DNA of 64,000 nucleotides from positions 38,509 through 102,508 of the forward strand of contig CAKPHO010000002.1 in the NCBI GenBank assembly GCA_934162195.1. Reading direction: 5' to 3'. The number at the start of each line of letters is the position of its first letter. The first letter of the stretch is position 1. The notes below the pieces were generated by a model, which saw nothing but the letters and a program-made list of their open reading frames with translations, ran no database searches and was not told where the DNA came from. Made by a program: the position numbers and the translations under genes. Shown piece by piece: positions 7,437-15,502 of the stretch. Source of the stretch: an uncultured Bacilli bacterium. GTDB lineage: Bacteria; Bacillota_I; Bacilli_A; RF39; UBA660.

Positions 7437-8597
7437 ATGAAAAAGAAAGGATTTACTTTAATAGAATTACTAGCGGTAATAGTAGTATTAGCAATAATAG
7501 CACTAATTGCAACACCAATAGTAATGAATACGATAAAAAGTGCAAAGAAAGGAGCTGCAGAAAGATCTGCGGATAGTTATATTGGAGCCGTAGAAACAGC
7601 AGTTGCAACAGCAAAATTAGATGGTAAAGATATACCAGATGGAACATACCAAATAGATAGTGATGGTAATTTAACAGGAGAAGGGTTACCAGATGGTAAA
7701 TTAACAATAGATATGAAAGGAAATAAGCCAACAGGAGGAACAATAACAATAAAGAATGGACAAGTAACAAATGATTCAGAGATGACTATTGGAGATTATG
7801 ATGTTAAATATAATGAAGATAACAATAAATATGAAGCAACCAAGTTAAAAACATATATAAATGGAGAGGTAGTATATTTTAATGTAACAACAGGAGAAAA
7901 ATGTACATCATCAGATTATACAGAAACACAAAGTAATACAGGAACAAATAGGGGCTGTATGAAATTTTATGCCTTTAATGATGATGGAGGAAATACAGTA
8001 AACTTAATATTGGATCACAATACAACAGCAACTGTAGCATGGAATTCAAGTAATAGTAATACAAATGGGCCAAAAGAAGTATTAGAACAATTAAAAAAGG
8101 ATACTGAATCATGGGAAGGGACAATAACACCGGCAAATTATACAATGGATCAAACAGGACAACCAAGTAATGCAAAATATACAATAGATTATAGTAGTTA
8201 TAAAGCAAGATTAATAACAGCTAACGAAATAGCAAAAATTACAGGAAATACTTCTTGGAACGAGAAAACTGCAAGTAACATATTCTATTTTGATACCAAT
8301 ACATCAACGATAAGTTCAACATGTGCTAAAGGAAATACAAGTGGATGTTCATATAGATGGTTATATGATAGATCAAGCACCTATTGTACAACATATGGAT
8401 GTTTAAATAATGCTGATTCTGCAATGACTGGAATTGGATATTGGACAGCATCTTCTCATGTCGGCTACGTTGGCACCATCTCTAACCGTGCTTGGTACGT
8501 GAACTGCCGCGCTCACGCGAACTACGGCGGCGTTTTCGATTCGAGCAGCCTTGGCGTTCGCCCAGTTATAGAAGTATTAAAATCTAAACTTTCATAA
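7437..8597 (+). CDS. Long prepilin-like surface protein with a GC-rich, adenine-poor C-terminal cassette
   Basis: This 386-aa protein has a class III signal: KKKG then FTLIELLAVIVVLAIIALI, with the cleavage site after G5 and E at mature position 5. It should be processed by the prepilin peptidase at 29270. After the helix come a linker with GTYQIDSDGNLTGEGLPDGK and a C-terminal globular region (about 135-386) with six or more cysteines, ending GVRPVIEVLKSKLS. Bases 8461-8560 are 60% G+C and only 15% A, unlike the rest of the gene. They encode a region alignable codon by codon with the gene at 53712. The WT..S/GVRPV pattern resembles the C-type-lectin-like (formylglycine-generating-enzyme-like) domains used as DGR variable proteins. 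RBS is AAGGAGGTATAGT; a TATAAT lies at 7401-7406. Confidence 0.85.
   Translation: MKKKGFTLIELLAVIVVLAIIALIATPIVMNTIKSAKKGAAERSADSYIGAVETAVATAKLDGKDIPDGTYQIDSDGNLTGEGLPDGKLTIDMKGNKPTGGTITIKNGQVTNDSEMTIGDYDVKYNEDNNKYEATKLKTYINGEVVYFNVTTGEKCTSSDYTETQSNTGTNRGCMKFYAFNDDGGNTVNLILDHNTTATVAWNSSNSNTNGPKEVLEQLKKDTESWEGTITPANYTMDQTGQPSNAKYTIDYSSYKARLITANEIAKITGNTSWNEKTASNIFYFDTNTSTISSTCAKGNTSGCSYRWLYDRSSTYCTTYGCLNNADSAMTGIGYWTASSHVGYVGTISNRAWYVNCRAHANYGGVFDSSSLGVRPVIEVLKSKLS
8438..8576 (+). other. Candidate variable region (DGR-type) of the 7437 prepilin gene
   Basis: Base composition changes abruptly from A-rich to about 60% G+C. At the 3' side the 18 bases CGCCCAGTTATAGAAGTA (8559-8576) are identical to the matching segment of the 53712 gene (54689-54706), a position comparable to the fixed end of a DGR variable region. 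Between 8481 and 8564, nine of 28 codons differ from the 53712 gene in the first two bases yet keep C third. No template copy was found in the window. Confidence 0.45.
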
Positions 8598-8606
8598 AAA
8601 GAAGAT

Positions 8607-8632
8607 AAACTGTGTAAGAACACAGTTTTCTT
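8607..8632 (+). terminator. Terminator of the 7437 prepilin gene
   Basis: The stem AAACTGTGT/ACACAGTTT has an AAGA loop and is followed by TCTTATG. The T tract is weak. Confidence 0.65.
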
Positions 8633-8647
8633 ATGATTTTAAAAGTG

Positions 8648-8676
8648 TTTACTTTATAATATAATTGTGGTAGAAT
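8648..8676 (+). promoter_or_regulatory. Promoter of ndk
   Basis: TTTACT (8648-8653), a 17-bp spacer and TAGAAT (8671-8676), 20 bp upstream of the start codon with CGAGGTGAA as ribosome site. Confidence 0.65.
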
Positions 8677-8695
8677 ACATTCACGAGGTGAATGT

Positions 8696-9139
8696 ATGAA
8701 AAAAGCAAGTAATGACGTAAATGTAACTAACACAAAAACATTAACAATAATTAAACCAGATGGAATGAAACATATCGATGAGATTATTAATATGTTTTAT
8801 GAGAATGGTTTAAAAATAAGTTCTTATAAGATTGAACAATTAACAGATGAAATTCTTGAAGAGCATTACTCTCATCTATTAGATAAACCATTTTATCCAA
8901 AGTTAAGAAATTATATGATGAGTGCTCCTGTAGCAATTATGGTTTTAGAGGGAGAAAATGCGGTTGAAAAATTAAGAAATCTAATGGGACCTACCGATGC
9001 TACAAAAGCTGAACCTAACACGATTAGAGGTAAATTTGGAACAGATATAACTTATAATGCTATACATGGTTCAGATTCTGATGAAAATGCTAAAATAGAA
9101 ATAGAAAGATTTTTTAAGACAAAACAAAAGAGGATTTAA
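8696..9139 (+). CDS. ndk: Nucleoside diphosphate kinase
   Basis: This 147-aa enzyme transfers the gamma phosphate between nucleoside triphosphates and diphosphates. It shows TLTIIKPDGMK, the substrate segment MGPTDATKAEPNTIRGKFGTD and the active-site histidine in NAIHGSDS (about H121). It has a short polar N-terminal extension (MKKASNDVNVTN) beyond the usual start. It converges on the HIT gene, and the stop codons overlap inside a shared terminator. Confidence 0.96.
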   Translation: MKKASNDVNVTNTKTLTIIKPDGMKHIDEIINMFYENGLKISSYKIEQLTDEILEEHYSHLLDKPFYPKLRNYMMSAPVAIMVLEGENAVEKLRNLMGPTDATKAEPNTIRGKFGTDITYNAIHGSDSDENAKIEIERFFKTKQKRI

Positions 9140-9148
9140 TCCTCTTTT
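9126..9148. terminator. Bidirectional terminator shared by ndk and the HIT gene
   Basis: The perfect stem AAAAGAGGAT/ATCCTCTTTT has a 3-nt loop (TTA) made of the overlapping stop codons of the two convergent genes. T tracts follow on both strands. Confidence 0.85.
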
Positions 9149-9531
9149 AATTTTTTATAAATATTTTCTACATTATCTATAGCACTATCATTTTTAATTA
9201 ACTTAATTGATATATTATCTTTATAGTATGGTTTTAAGTGCATATGATAATGTTTTACTTCTTGAACACATCCATTATTTTGTAGTAATGAAATGCCATC
9301 ACACTGAAGTTTTTTTTCTAACCTCTTTTTTATTTTTTTACTAGCTTCATTGATGTGAGTTAAGGTTTCCATATCGATATCATCTAAGTCTTGAAAATGT
9401 TTTTTGGGAATTATCAAAGTATGACCATTAGAATCAGGGTTGATATCTAAAAAAGCAAGAACATAATCATCTTCATATAATTTATAACATGGTATTTCTC
9501 CAGCAATAATTTTACAAAATAAACAATCCAT
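9136..9531 (-). CDS. HIT-family nucleotide hydrolase/transferase
   Basis: This 131-aa protein has the histidine triad HYHMHLKPY (about 97-105), the N-terminal CLFCKIIAGEIPCYKLYEDD and a GHTLIIPKKH segment, as in bacterial Hit proteins that hydrolyse purine nucleoside phosphoramidates or dinucleotides. The first residues CxxC are common in this family. I place the start at the ATG at 9531, preceded on the minus strand by AGGAGATGATAAA. The longer frame reaching 9639 has no ribosome site. A TATAAT-like element lies upstream on the minus strand. Confidence 0.9.
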   Translation of the reverse strand: MDCLFCKIIAGEIPCYKLYEDDYVLAFLDINPDSNGHTLIIPKKHFQDLDDIDMETLTHINEASKKIKKRLEKKLQCDGISLLQNNGCVQEVKHYHMHLKPYYKDNISIKLIKNDSAIDNVENIYKKLKED

Positions 9532-9833
9532 TTTATCATCTCCTATTTTGATTATAACAAAAAAAGAAAGAGAGATAAACTCTTTTTTGTTTACTTGATA
9601 AAATTTTAAACAAGAATCGAGAGTAGTAATGCCCATCAAAATTCAAGCTTGTAGAAAATATCAGTAGTGATATCTGTGAAACAAAAAATAAGAACCTAAG
9701 GTTCTTAAAATAAATTAAAACATTTATTATATGTTCTGAATACTGCGAATATTCATTATATTATTAGACAAAATAAATAAAAATATACAAAATAATAAGA
9801 AATTAATGTATAATACTAGTTGGAGATGATTTT
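9532..9833. other. Intergenic region between divergent HIT and sufC genes
   Basis: About 300 bp with no supported gene. It holds the HIT leader (minus strand), a hairpin AAGAACC/GGTTCTT at 9690-9706 whose T tract lies on the minus strand, and the sufC promoter. I see no known riboswitch or T-box core. Confidence 0.5.
9809..9814 (+). promoter_or_regulatory. Likely -10 element of the suf operon
   Basis: TATAAT, 20 bp before the sufC start and its TTGGAGATGATTTT ribosome site. The matching -35 (TACAAA at 9786-9791) is weak. Confidence 0.45.
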
Positions 9834-10619
9834 ATGCATACATTAACAATTAAAAATTTAAGTGTGGAAGTTAATCATAAACAGATATTAAAAAATTTAA
9901 ATTTAGAGATAAATAGTGGTGAAATACATGCCATTATGGGTCCTAACGGAACCGGTAAATCAACTCTTACTAAAGTGATAATGGGTGATAGGAACTATAA
10001 AGTAACTGAAGGTGAGATTCTTTTTGATGGAAAAAAAATAGATACTTTAACAACTGATGAAAGAGCCCGTTTAGGTATTTTTTTAGGTCTTCAAATGCCT
10101 TTAGAAATAGAAGGAGTTAGTAATGCCGATTTTATGAGAAGTGCATTACATGCTAAGGAAGGAAATAATTTTAAATTATTTAATTTTATTAAAGATATGG
10201 ACAAATATGTCGAAAAATTAAAAATGAATAAAGACATGATTCATCGTGGTGTTAATCAAGGATTTTCTGGTGGCGAAAGAAAGAAAAATGAAATTCTTCA
10301 AATGTATTTATTAAAACCTTCTATGGTTTTGCTAGATGAGATAGATTCTGGTCTTGATGTTGATAGTTTAAAAATAGTAGGAGAAAATGTAATGGATTAT
10401 TATAATGAATCAAATGCAGGAATTTTAGTAATTACTCATTACCAAAGATTACTTGACTACATTAAACCTACACATGTTCATATCATAAAAGATGGAACAA
10501 TTATCAAAAGTGGTGGTAATGAACTTGTTAAATATATTGAAGAAAATGGTTATGAAAAAATAGAAAAAGAAACAATATCTGGTACTTGTATAATTAAGGA
10601 AATTACTAATCATGAATAA
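9834..10619 (+). CDS. sufC: Fe-S cluster assembly ATPase SufC
   Basis: This 261-aa ABC-type ATPase has Walker A GPNGTGKST (about 36-44), the SufC-type signature FSGGERKKNE (about 143-152) and Walker B MVLLDEIDSGLD, followed by the ITHYQRLLDYI switch segment typical of SufC. It powers the SufB/D scaffold in cytosolic Fe-S assembly. It heads a three-gene operon and overlaps the next gene by 8 bp (ATGAATAA). Confidence 0.95.
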   Translation: MHTLTIKNLSVEVNHKQILKNLNLEINSGEIHAIMGPNGTGKSTLTKVIMGDRNYKVTEGEILFDGKKIDTLTTDERARLGIFLGLQMPLEIEGVSNADFMRSALHAKEGNNFKLFNFIKDMDKYVEKLKMNKDMIHRGVNQGFSGGERKKNEILQMYLLKPSMVLLDEIDSGLDVDSLKIVGENVMDYYNESNAGILVITHYQRLLDYIKPTHVHIIKDGTIIKSGGNELVKYIEENGYEKIEKETISGTCIIKEITNHE

Positions 10620-11406
10620 AATAAATATAGTTAATAATGAATTAAAAAAAACTAAGTTAGACAAAAGTATTGAGTGTAGTTTTGATATTAATGATCGTTA
10701 TGGTATTAATGTTTTAAAATTAATTATTAAAGAAAGTACAGATATAGAGTTAGATATTGAAGCACTAGAAGAATTAACTATTGAAATTAATGTTTTGGTT
10801 TTAGATAATGTTACTTCAAATATATATGAAAATATAAATGGTAAAAAAGCTAAAATAAGAAGTAAATATGAATTAAAAAAAGATAGTAACTTGATAATCA
10901 AAAAAATTAATAATATAGATTCAATAAAGGAACAATGCATATTTTCACTGAATGGTGAAAAAGCTAGTGTTAAAAGAGTATTGAAGACAATCAGTTGTAG
11001 TAATGAAAAGTACGATGTTATTGTAAATCATAATAGTAGAGCAACTAAAAGTGATATTATAAATCATGGTGTAAATATTGAAAAAGGAACATTGGTTTTT
11101 GATGTTTCTAGTATTGTTCCAGAAGATATGGATAAGTGTTACGTTAATCAAAGCAATAGGATTATTAATTTAACTAACAATAAATGTAGTATTAGTCCTA
11201 ATATGTATATTGATTGCTTTGATGTTATCGCAAACCATAGTGCATTTATAGGAACATTTAAAGATGATGAACTATTTTATTTACAAAGTAGAGGAATAGA
11301 TAAAATAGGAGCTACTAAATTATTAATTAGAGGATTCTTGACAAGTGAATTAAGTGAAGAACAAAAAGAAACATATAATAAGATAATTGATAAGTATTGG
11401 AGGTGA
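10612..11406 (+). CDS. sufD: Short SufD/SufB-family scaffold protein
   Basis: This 264-aa protein has the C-terminal core of the SufB/SufD family: ANHSAFIGTFKDDELFYLQS then RGIDK and LLIRGFLTSEL (about 203-249). Full SufB or SufD proteins are usually above 400 residues, so most of the N-terminal region and part of the beta-helix are missing or very divergent. The histidine in NHSAFIG matches the SufD/SufB functional histidine region. It is the only scaffold-like gene in this operon; no full-length sufB or sufU follows. It may be SufD with SufB elsewhere, or a minimal single-scaffold SUF system. Confidence 0.8.
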   Translation: MNKINIVNNELKKTKLDKSIECSFDINDRYGINVLKLIIKESTDIELDIEALEELTIEINVLVLDNVTSNIYENINGKKAKIRSKYELKKDSNLIIKKINNIDSIKEQCIFSLNGEKASVKRVLKTISCSNEKYDVIVNHNSRATKSDIINHGVNIEKGTLVFDVSSIVPEDMDKCYVNQSNRIINLTNNKCSISPNMYIDCFDVIANHSAFIGTFKDDELFYLQSRGIDKIGATKLLIRGFLTSELSEEQKETYNKIIDKYWR

Positions 11407-11409
11407 ATT

Positions 11410-12606
11410 ATGAATAGGGAAGATTTTCCAATTCTTAAAAAGAATATAATTTATTTTGATAATAGTGCTACAACGTTGAAACCAAAAGTATTATGTGATG
11501 GTTTAAATGATTATTATATGAATTATAGTGCTAATGCACATAGGGGAGACTATGATATTAGTTTAAAAGTGGATAAGATGTATGAAGGCACTAGAGAAAA
11601 AATTAGAAAGTTTATTAATGCTAAATATGCTCGTGAAATAATATTTACAAGTGGAGCAACTGACTCTTTAAATAAAATAATTTTTGGTTATTTCAGAAAT
11701 TATTTACAAGAAGGCGATGAAGTTATTTTGAATCATGCTGAGCATGCATCTAATCTGTTACCTTGGTATGAATTAAAAGAAGAAAAAAATTTAACTATTA
11801 AATATATTGAATTAGACAGTAATTATGCTGTAACACTAGAAAATGTAAAAAAAGAAATTACGGAAAAAACAAAAGTAATTTCTATTGCGCAAATAACTAA
11901 CGTTGTAGGTGACGTAAGAGATGTAAAAGAGATAATAAAATATGCGCATTCTAAAGGAATATTAGTTGTTGTTGATGGTGCTCAAAGTGTTCCACATTTA
12001 AAAGTTGATGTTCAAGATTTAGATTGTGATTTCTTAGTTTTTTCAGCTCATAAAATGTGTGGACCTACAGGGTTAGGAATTATGTATGGTAAGGAAGAAT
12101 ATTTAAATAATACACATCCTATTATCTTTGGTGGAGGAATGAATGCTTCATTTGATGAGGATGGTGTCCGTGTTTATAAAGAGATTCCAGGTATTTTAGA
12201 AGCCGGTACACCAAATATAGCGGATGTTATCGCTTTTGGAAATGTTATTGATTATTTAAATAATATAGGGATAGAAAATATTGAAAAATATGAGCAAGAG
12301 TTAAAGGATTATGCTATATCTAAATTAAAAAAGGTAAAAGATATTATTATTTATAATGAGAATACAAAGAGTGGTATTGTAACATTTAATATGAAAGATA
12401 TTTTTGCTCAAGATTTAGCTATTTATTTAAATAAATATAATATTTGTGTTAGGGCAGGTAATCATTGTGCTAAAATATTAAAAAATGATTTAAAAATAAA
12501 AAATACATGTCGAGCTAGTTTCTATTTTTATAACACAAAGGAAGAAATAGACAAACTAGTAGAAGTTCTTAGCAATCCTAATATAAAAAATGAACTTATA
12601 TACTAG
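11410..12606 (+). CDS. sufS: Cysteine desulfurase SufS
   Basis: This 398-aa class V aminotransferase-fold PLP enzyme removes sulfur from cysteine for Fe-S assembly. It shows YFDNSATTLKP at the N-terminus, NHAEHASNLLPW, the PLP aspartate in VVDGAQSVPHL, the PLP lysine in FSAHKMCGPTG (about K222) and the catalytic cysteine in VRAGNHCAKIL (about C354). It sits 3 bp after the SufD-like gene with GGAGGTGAATT as ribosome site. Confidence 0.95.
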   Translation: MNREDFPILKKNIIYFDNSATTLKPKVLCDGLNDYYMNYSANAHRGDYDISLKVDKMYEGTREKIRKFINAKYAREIIFTSGATDSLNKIIFGYFRNYLQEGDEVILNHAEHASNLLPWYELKEEKNLTIKYIELDSNYAVTLENVKKEITEKTKVISIAQITNVVGDVRDVKEIIKYAHSKGILVVVDGAQSVPHLKVDVQDLDCDFLVFSAHKMCGPTGLGIMYGKEEYLNNTHPIIFGGGMNASFDEDGVRVYKEIPGILEAGTPNIADVIAFGNVIDYLNNIGIENIEKYEQELKDYAISKLKKVKDIIIYNENTKSGIVTFNMKDIFAQDLAIYLNKYNICVRAGNHCAKILKNDLKIKNTCRASFYFYNTKEEIDKLVEVLSNPNIKNELIY

Positions 12607-12728
12607 TATTATATTTTACAAATTATAATATATATTTTAGATGTATAATGAAAAATTTAATCCAAATGGTTATTTTTTAAAATCTGTATGACTGAATATC
12701 TAAATTTTTAAGTTTATAAAATTTAATA

Positions 12729-12754
12729 AAAAGATGACAATTCATCTTTTTTTT
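12729..12754 (+). terminator. Terminator upstream of the RNase J2-like gene
   Basis: The perfect stem AAAAGATGA/TCATCTTTT has a CAAT loop followed by T8. It is about 120 bp after sufS and probably ends the suf transcript. Confidence 0.8.
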
Positions 12755-12762
12755 GATATAAT
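12734..12762 (+). promoter_or_regulatory. Promoter of the RNase J2-like gene, nested in the suf terminator
   Basis: ATGACA (12734-12739), a 17-bp spacer and TATAAT (12757-12762). The -35 lies inside the terminator hairpin, a compact arrangement. Confidence 0.7.
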
Positions 12763-12796
12763 GTTTAAGTCTTAAAACGAAATGAAAGGAGAATTT

Positions 12797-14446
12797 ATGA
12801 GTAAAATAAAAATATTTAGTTTAGGCGGATTAAATGAAATAGGTAAAAACATGTATGTTGTAGAAGTTAATGATGATATTTTTGTTTTTGATGCAGGATT
12901 AAAATATGCGGATGATAATATGTTAGGTGTTGACTATATTATTCCTAACTATGATTATTTAATTGAAAACAAAAATCGTATTAAGGGGTTGTTTATAACT
13001 CATGGACATGATCAACAATTAGGGGCTATATCAGACATATTGCTTGATATTCCTGATTTAAAAATATATGGTACAACATTTACTTTAGAAATATTAAAAG
13101 AACAATTAAAAGAAGATAATATTAGTACGGACAATTTATTTGAAATAAAAGCTCATAAAAAAATTTATTTTGGTGAAAATAGCATTTTTCCAATTAGTTT
13201 AACTCATGCTGTACCAGATGCTGTAGGATATGTTTTGTATACTGTTGATGGAGCTATTTTTTATACTGGAAACTTTGTATTCGATCCTAGTATGCAAGGG
13301 GCTTATAAAACAGATGTAGGAAAGCTTGCTTATGTTGGAAAACAAGGTGTACTTTGTTTATTAAGTGAATCATTATATGCGGATAAAAAAGGCTTTACTT
13401 CACCAAATCATCGTACCTCAAGTATAATTCGTGAGGCTTTATTTAAAAATAATAATTCAAGGATATTATTTAATACTTTCCAAGCTCAGTTATATCGTAT
13501 TCAAGAATTATTTACAGAGGTTATGAAAACTAATCGTAAAGTAATTATTATGGGCAAAAGATTAGAATCTTTACTTGTAAAAGCAATTGATAATGGATAT
13601 ATCAATTTTGATAAATCAAGAATAGCTAGTTTAAAAGAAATTAATGATAAAAATGTAGTTATAATTATTTCTGATGAAAGAGAAAAACCATATTCTAATA
13701 TTAAGCGTATTATTAGAGGTTATGATAAATTTATTAAAATAAGTGAAGAGGATACTATTATTTTTGCATCTCCTGTTTATGATGGGATGGAAAAAAGTTC
13801 AACTAAAGTATTAGATGATTTAGCATCATTAGGAGTTAATATTGTAACTATCCCAACTAAGAAGTTTTTATCACTCCATGCATCTAGTGAAGATTTAATG
13901 TTAATGTTGGATTTGATGAAACCAAAATATTACTTTCCAGTAATTGGGGAATATCGACATCAAGTTGCAAACAAAGAAGTTGCAGAACAAATTGGTATGA
14001 GTGCTGAAAATGTAATTTTAAATTTGAATGGTGATGTGGCAACTTTTATAGATGGTAAATTAGTAGAAACTGGGGAAAAAGTAAAAGTTGATGATATTTT
14101 AATTGACGGTAAAACACCAGGTGATATTGGAGAGTTAGTATTAAAGGACCGTGAACTTTTAAGTGATAATGGTATTGTTATTGTAACTGCTACTTTAGAT
14201 AAAATAACTAAACAGATTTTAGCTGGGCCTGAAATATTAACACGCGGTTTCATTTACGTTAAGGAAAACATAGATTTAATAAAAGAGGCTCAAAACATAT
14301 CTCGTGATATCATTGAAAATAATATTAAACCACATTATGTTGATTTTAATAAAATCAAAATGGAAGTTAGAGACAAAGTAGGAAAATACTTCTATGAAGA
14401 AACAGAATGTAAACCTATGATTTTAATCGTTATACAAGAAGTTTAA
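12797..14446 (+). CDS. rnjB: RNase J family protein, J2-like, with degenerate metal site
   Basis: This 549-aa protein shows the whole RNase J architecture: metallo-beta-lactamase core, beta-CASP domain and C-terminal domain ending MILIVIQEV. The start is set at ATG 12797 after AAAGGAGAATTT. The active-site motif that reads HGHEDH in active RNase J1 is HGHDQQ here (about 77-82). TGDF is replaced by TGNF, and the PIHGEYR histidine by I (PVIGEYRHQ). Several metal ligands are therefore lost, more than in the partly degenerate RNase J2 of Bacillus. It is probably a non-catalytic or weakly active partner of an RNase J1 encoded elsewhere. Confidence 0.85.
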   Translation: MSKIKIFSLGGLNEIGKNMYVVEVNDDIFVFDAGLKYADDNMLGVDYIIPNYDYLIENKNRIKGLFITHGHDQQLGAISDILLDIPDLKIYGTTFTLEILKEQLKEDNISTDNLFEIKAHKKIYFGENSIFPISLTHAVPDAVGYVLYTVDGAIFYTGNFVFDPSMQGAYKTDVGKLAYVGKQGVLCLLSESLYADKKGFTSPNHRTSSIIREALFKNNNSRILFNTFQAQLYRIQELFTEVMKTNRKVIIMGKRLESLLVKAIDNGYINFDKSRIASLKEINDKNVVIIISDEREKPYSNIKRIIRGYDKFIKISEEDTIIFASPVYDGMEKSSTKVLDDLASLGVNIVTIPTKKFLSLHASSEDLMLMLDLMKPKYYFPVIGEYRHQVANKEVAEQIGMSAENVILNLNGDVATFIDGKLVETGEKVKVDDILIDGKTPGDIGELVLKDRELLSDNGIVIVTATLDKITKQILAGPEILTRGFIYVKENIDLIKEAQNISRDIIENNIKPHYVDFNKIKMEVRDKVGKYFYEETECKPMILIVIQEV

Positions 14447-14466
14447 TCTTCTTGTATTTTTTTTTA
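14432..14466 (+). terminator. Terminator of the RNase J2-like gene
   Basis: The stem ATACAAGAAG/CTTCTTGTAT has a TTTAAT loop that contains the stop codon and is followed by a run of T. Confidence 0.85.
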
Positions 14467-14496
14467 TTTAAAGATATAATAAATATAGGTGATAGA

Positions 14497-15450
14497 ATGA
14501 AACGAGGATTTACTTTAATAGAATTGATGGCTGTTATTGTTGTTCTAGGTATATTAGCAACAATATCAATAATATCTGTAGATAAGATAATTAAAGAAAA
14601 TAAAGAAGAAACATATAAGGCACAAATTGCAACAATAGAAGATGCTGCCCGTACCTGGGGAGTAAAGCATATAAAAGAACTTCCTGATAGTAATGGTGCT
14701 ATATCTGTACCACTTCTTTATTTTAAAAATGAAGGAATAATACCACAAGATTTTAAAAATCCCAAAACAAATAAACCATTTAATGATGATTTATATGTAA
14801 ATATTAGTTATGAAGGCGGTATATATAAATATGAAGTTGATGAAGCAAGTGGTCTTGGAACAAATGCTAATCCAACATTATTAAAAAGAAGATATAGTTT
14901 ATGTAAATTAGTAAATGGAACAAAGGAAACGGTAGGAGCAAAATATACATGTCATTTAGATAGTGATAGAACATTCTATGTATTAGAAACAAGTAAAGAT
15001 AATGTATCACTAATTATGGATAGAAACTTCACAGATGCTATTGTACCTTCCAAATTAGCGTGGTGTATAGATGGTGGAAGTGATGGTTCAACATGTAAGA
15101 GTATAAATTCGAAAGAATATGGAACACCATTAAAACATATTCAAGATATATTTGGAACGGAGGTAGAAGTAAGTATTCCAAGTCCTAATCAAATAGCTGC
15201 TGCATCTGGAAAGACATTTTCTAGTGGAGACTTAATTTCTGGCTTATCATCTTGGTTATATGATTATTTAGATGGTACAACTCACCCAGTATCTGGAGTA
15301 TTAGGCTATTGGATATCAACAACTATAGATTCTAATTCTTCAAGTGCTTATATTACCATATACACTGGAAATATGTATGGAAGCAATGTTAACTCTAGCG
15401 ATGGAGGCCTTCGCCCAGTTATTACAGTTGCAAAATCACAATTACAATAA
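14497..15450 (+). CDS. Prepilin-like protein without the GC-rich cassette
   Basis: This 317-aa protein starts at ATG 14497 after AATAGGTGATAGA. The prepilin signal is MKRG then FTLIELMAVIVVLGILATI, cleaved after G4, with E at mature position 5. The C-terminal half carries cysteines and ends in SSDGGLRPVITVAKSQLQ, clearly related to the ends of the 7437 and 53712 proteins (GVRPVIEVLK). The region before that end (about 15300-15410) stays AT-rich, so this paralogue shows no diversified-cassette composition. It is flanked by its own terminator and likely co-exported by the pilus machinery at 26.8-32.8 kb. Confidence 0.85.
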   Translation: MKRGFTLIELMAVIVVLGILATISIISVDKIIKENKEETYKAQIATIEDAARTWGVKHIKELPDSNGAISVPLLYFKNEGIIPQDFKNPKTNKPFNDDLYVNISYEGGIYKYEVDEASGLGTNANPTLLKRRYSLCKLVNGTKETVGAKYTCHLDSDRTFYVLETSKDNVSLIMDRNFTDAIVPSKLAWCIDGGSDGSTCKSINSKEYGTPLKHIQDIFGTEVEVSIPSPNQIAAASGKTFSSGDLISGLSSWLYDYLDGTTHPVSGVLGYWISTTIDSNSSSAYITIYTGNMYGSNVNSSDGGLRPVITVAKSQLQ

Positions 15451-15475
15451 AAAGGTATCTTAAATACCTTTTTTT
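15449..15475 (+). terminator. Terminator of the 14497 prepilin gene
   Basis: The stem AAAAAGGTAT/ATACCTTTTT has a CTTAA loop followed by more T. Confidence 0.85.
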
Positions 15476-15502
15476 GTGATAAAATTAAGAAGGAGGGATA
15501 AT

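Noticed and set aside
7453..7770. Minus-strand frame rich in Leu opposite the prepilin gene
   Set aside because: Pure Leu/Tyr/His low complexity with no ribosome site. It is the antisense shadow of the prepilin coding sequence, as are similar frames at 7975-8208 and 54096-54371.
9532..9833. T-box or riboswitch leader between HIT and sufC
   Set aside because: The hairpin at 9690-9706 has its T tract on the minus strand, and no T-box or known aptamer core is visible.
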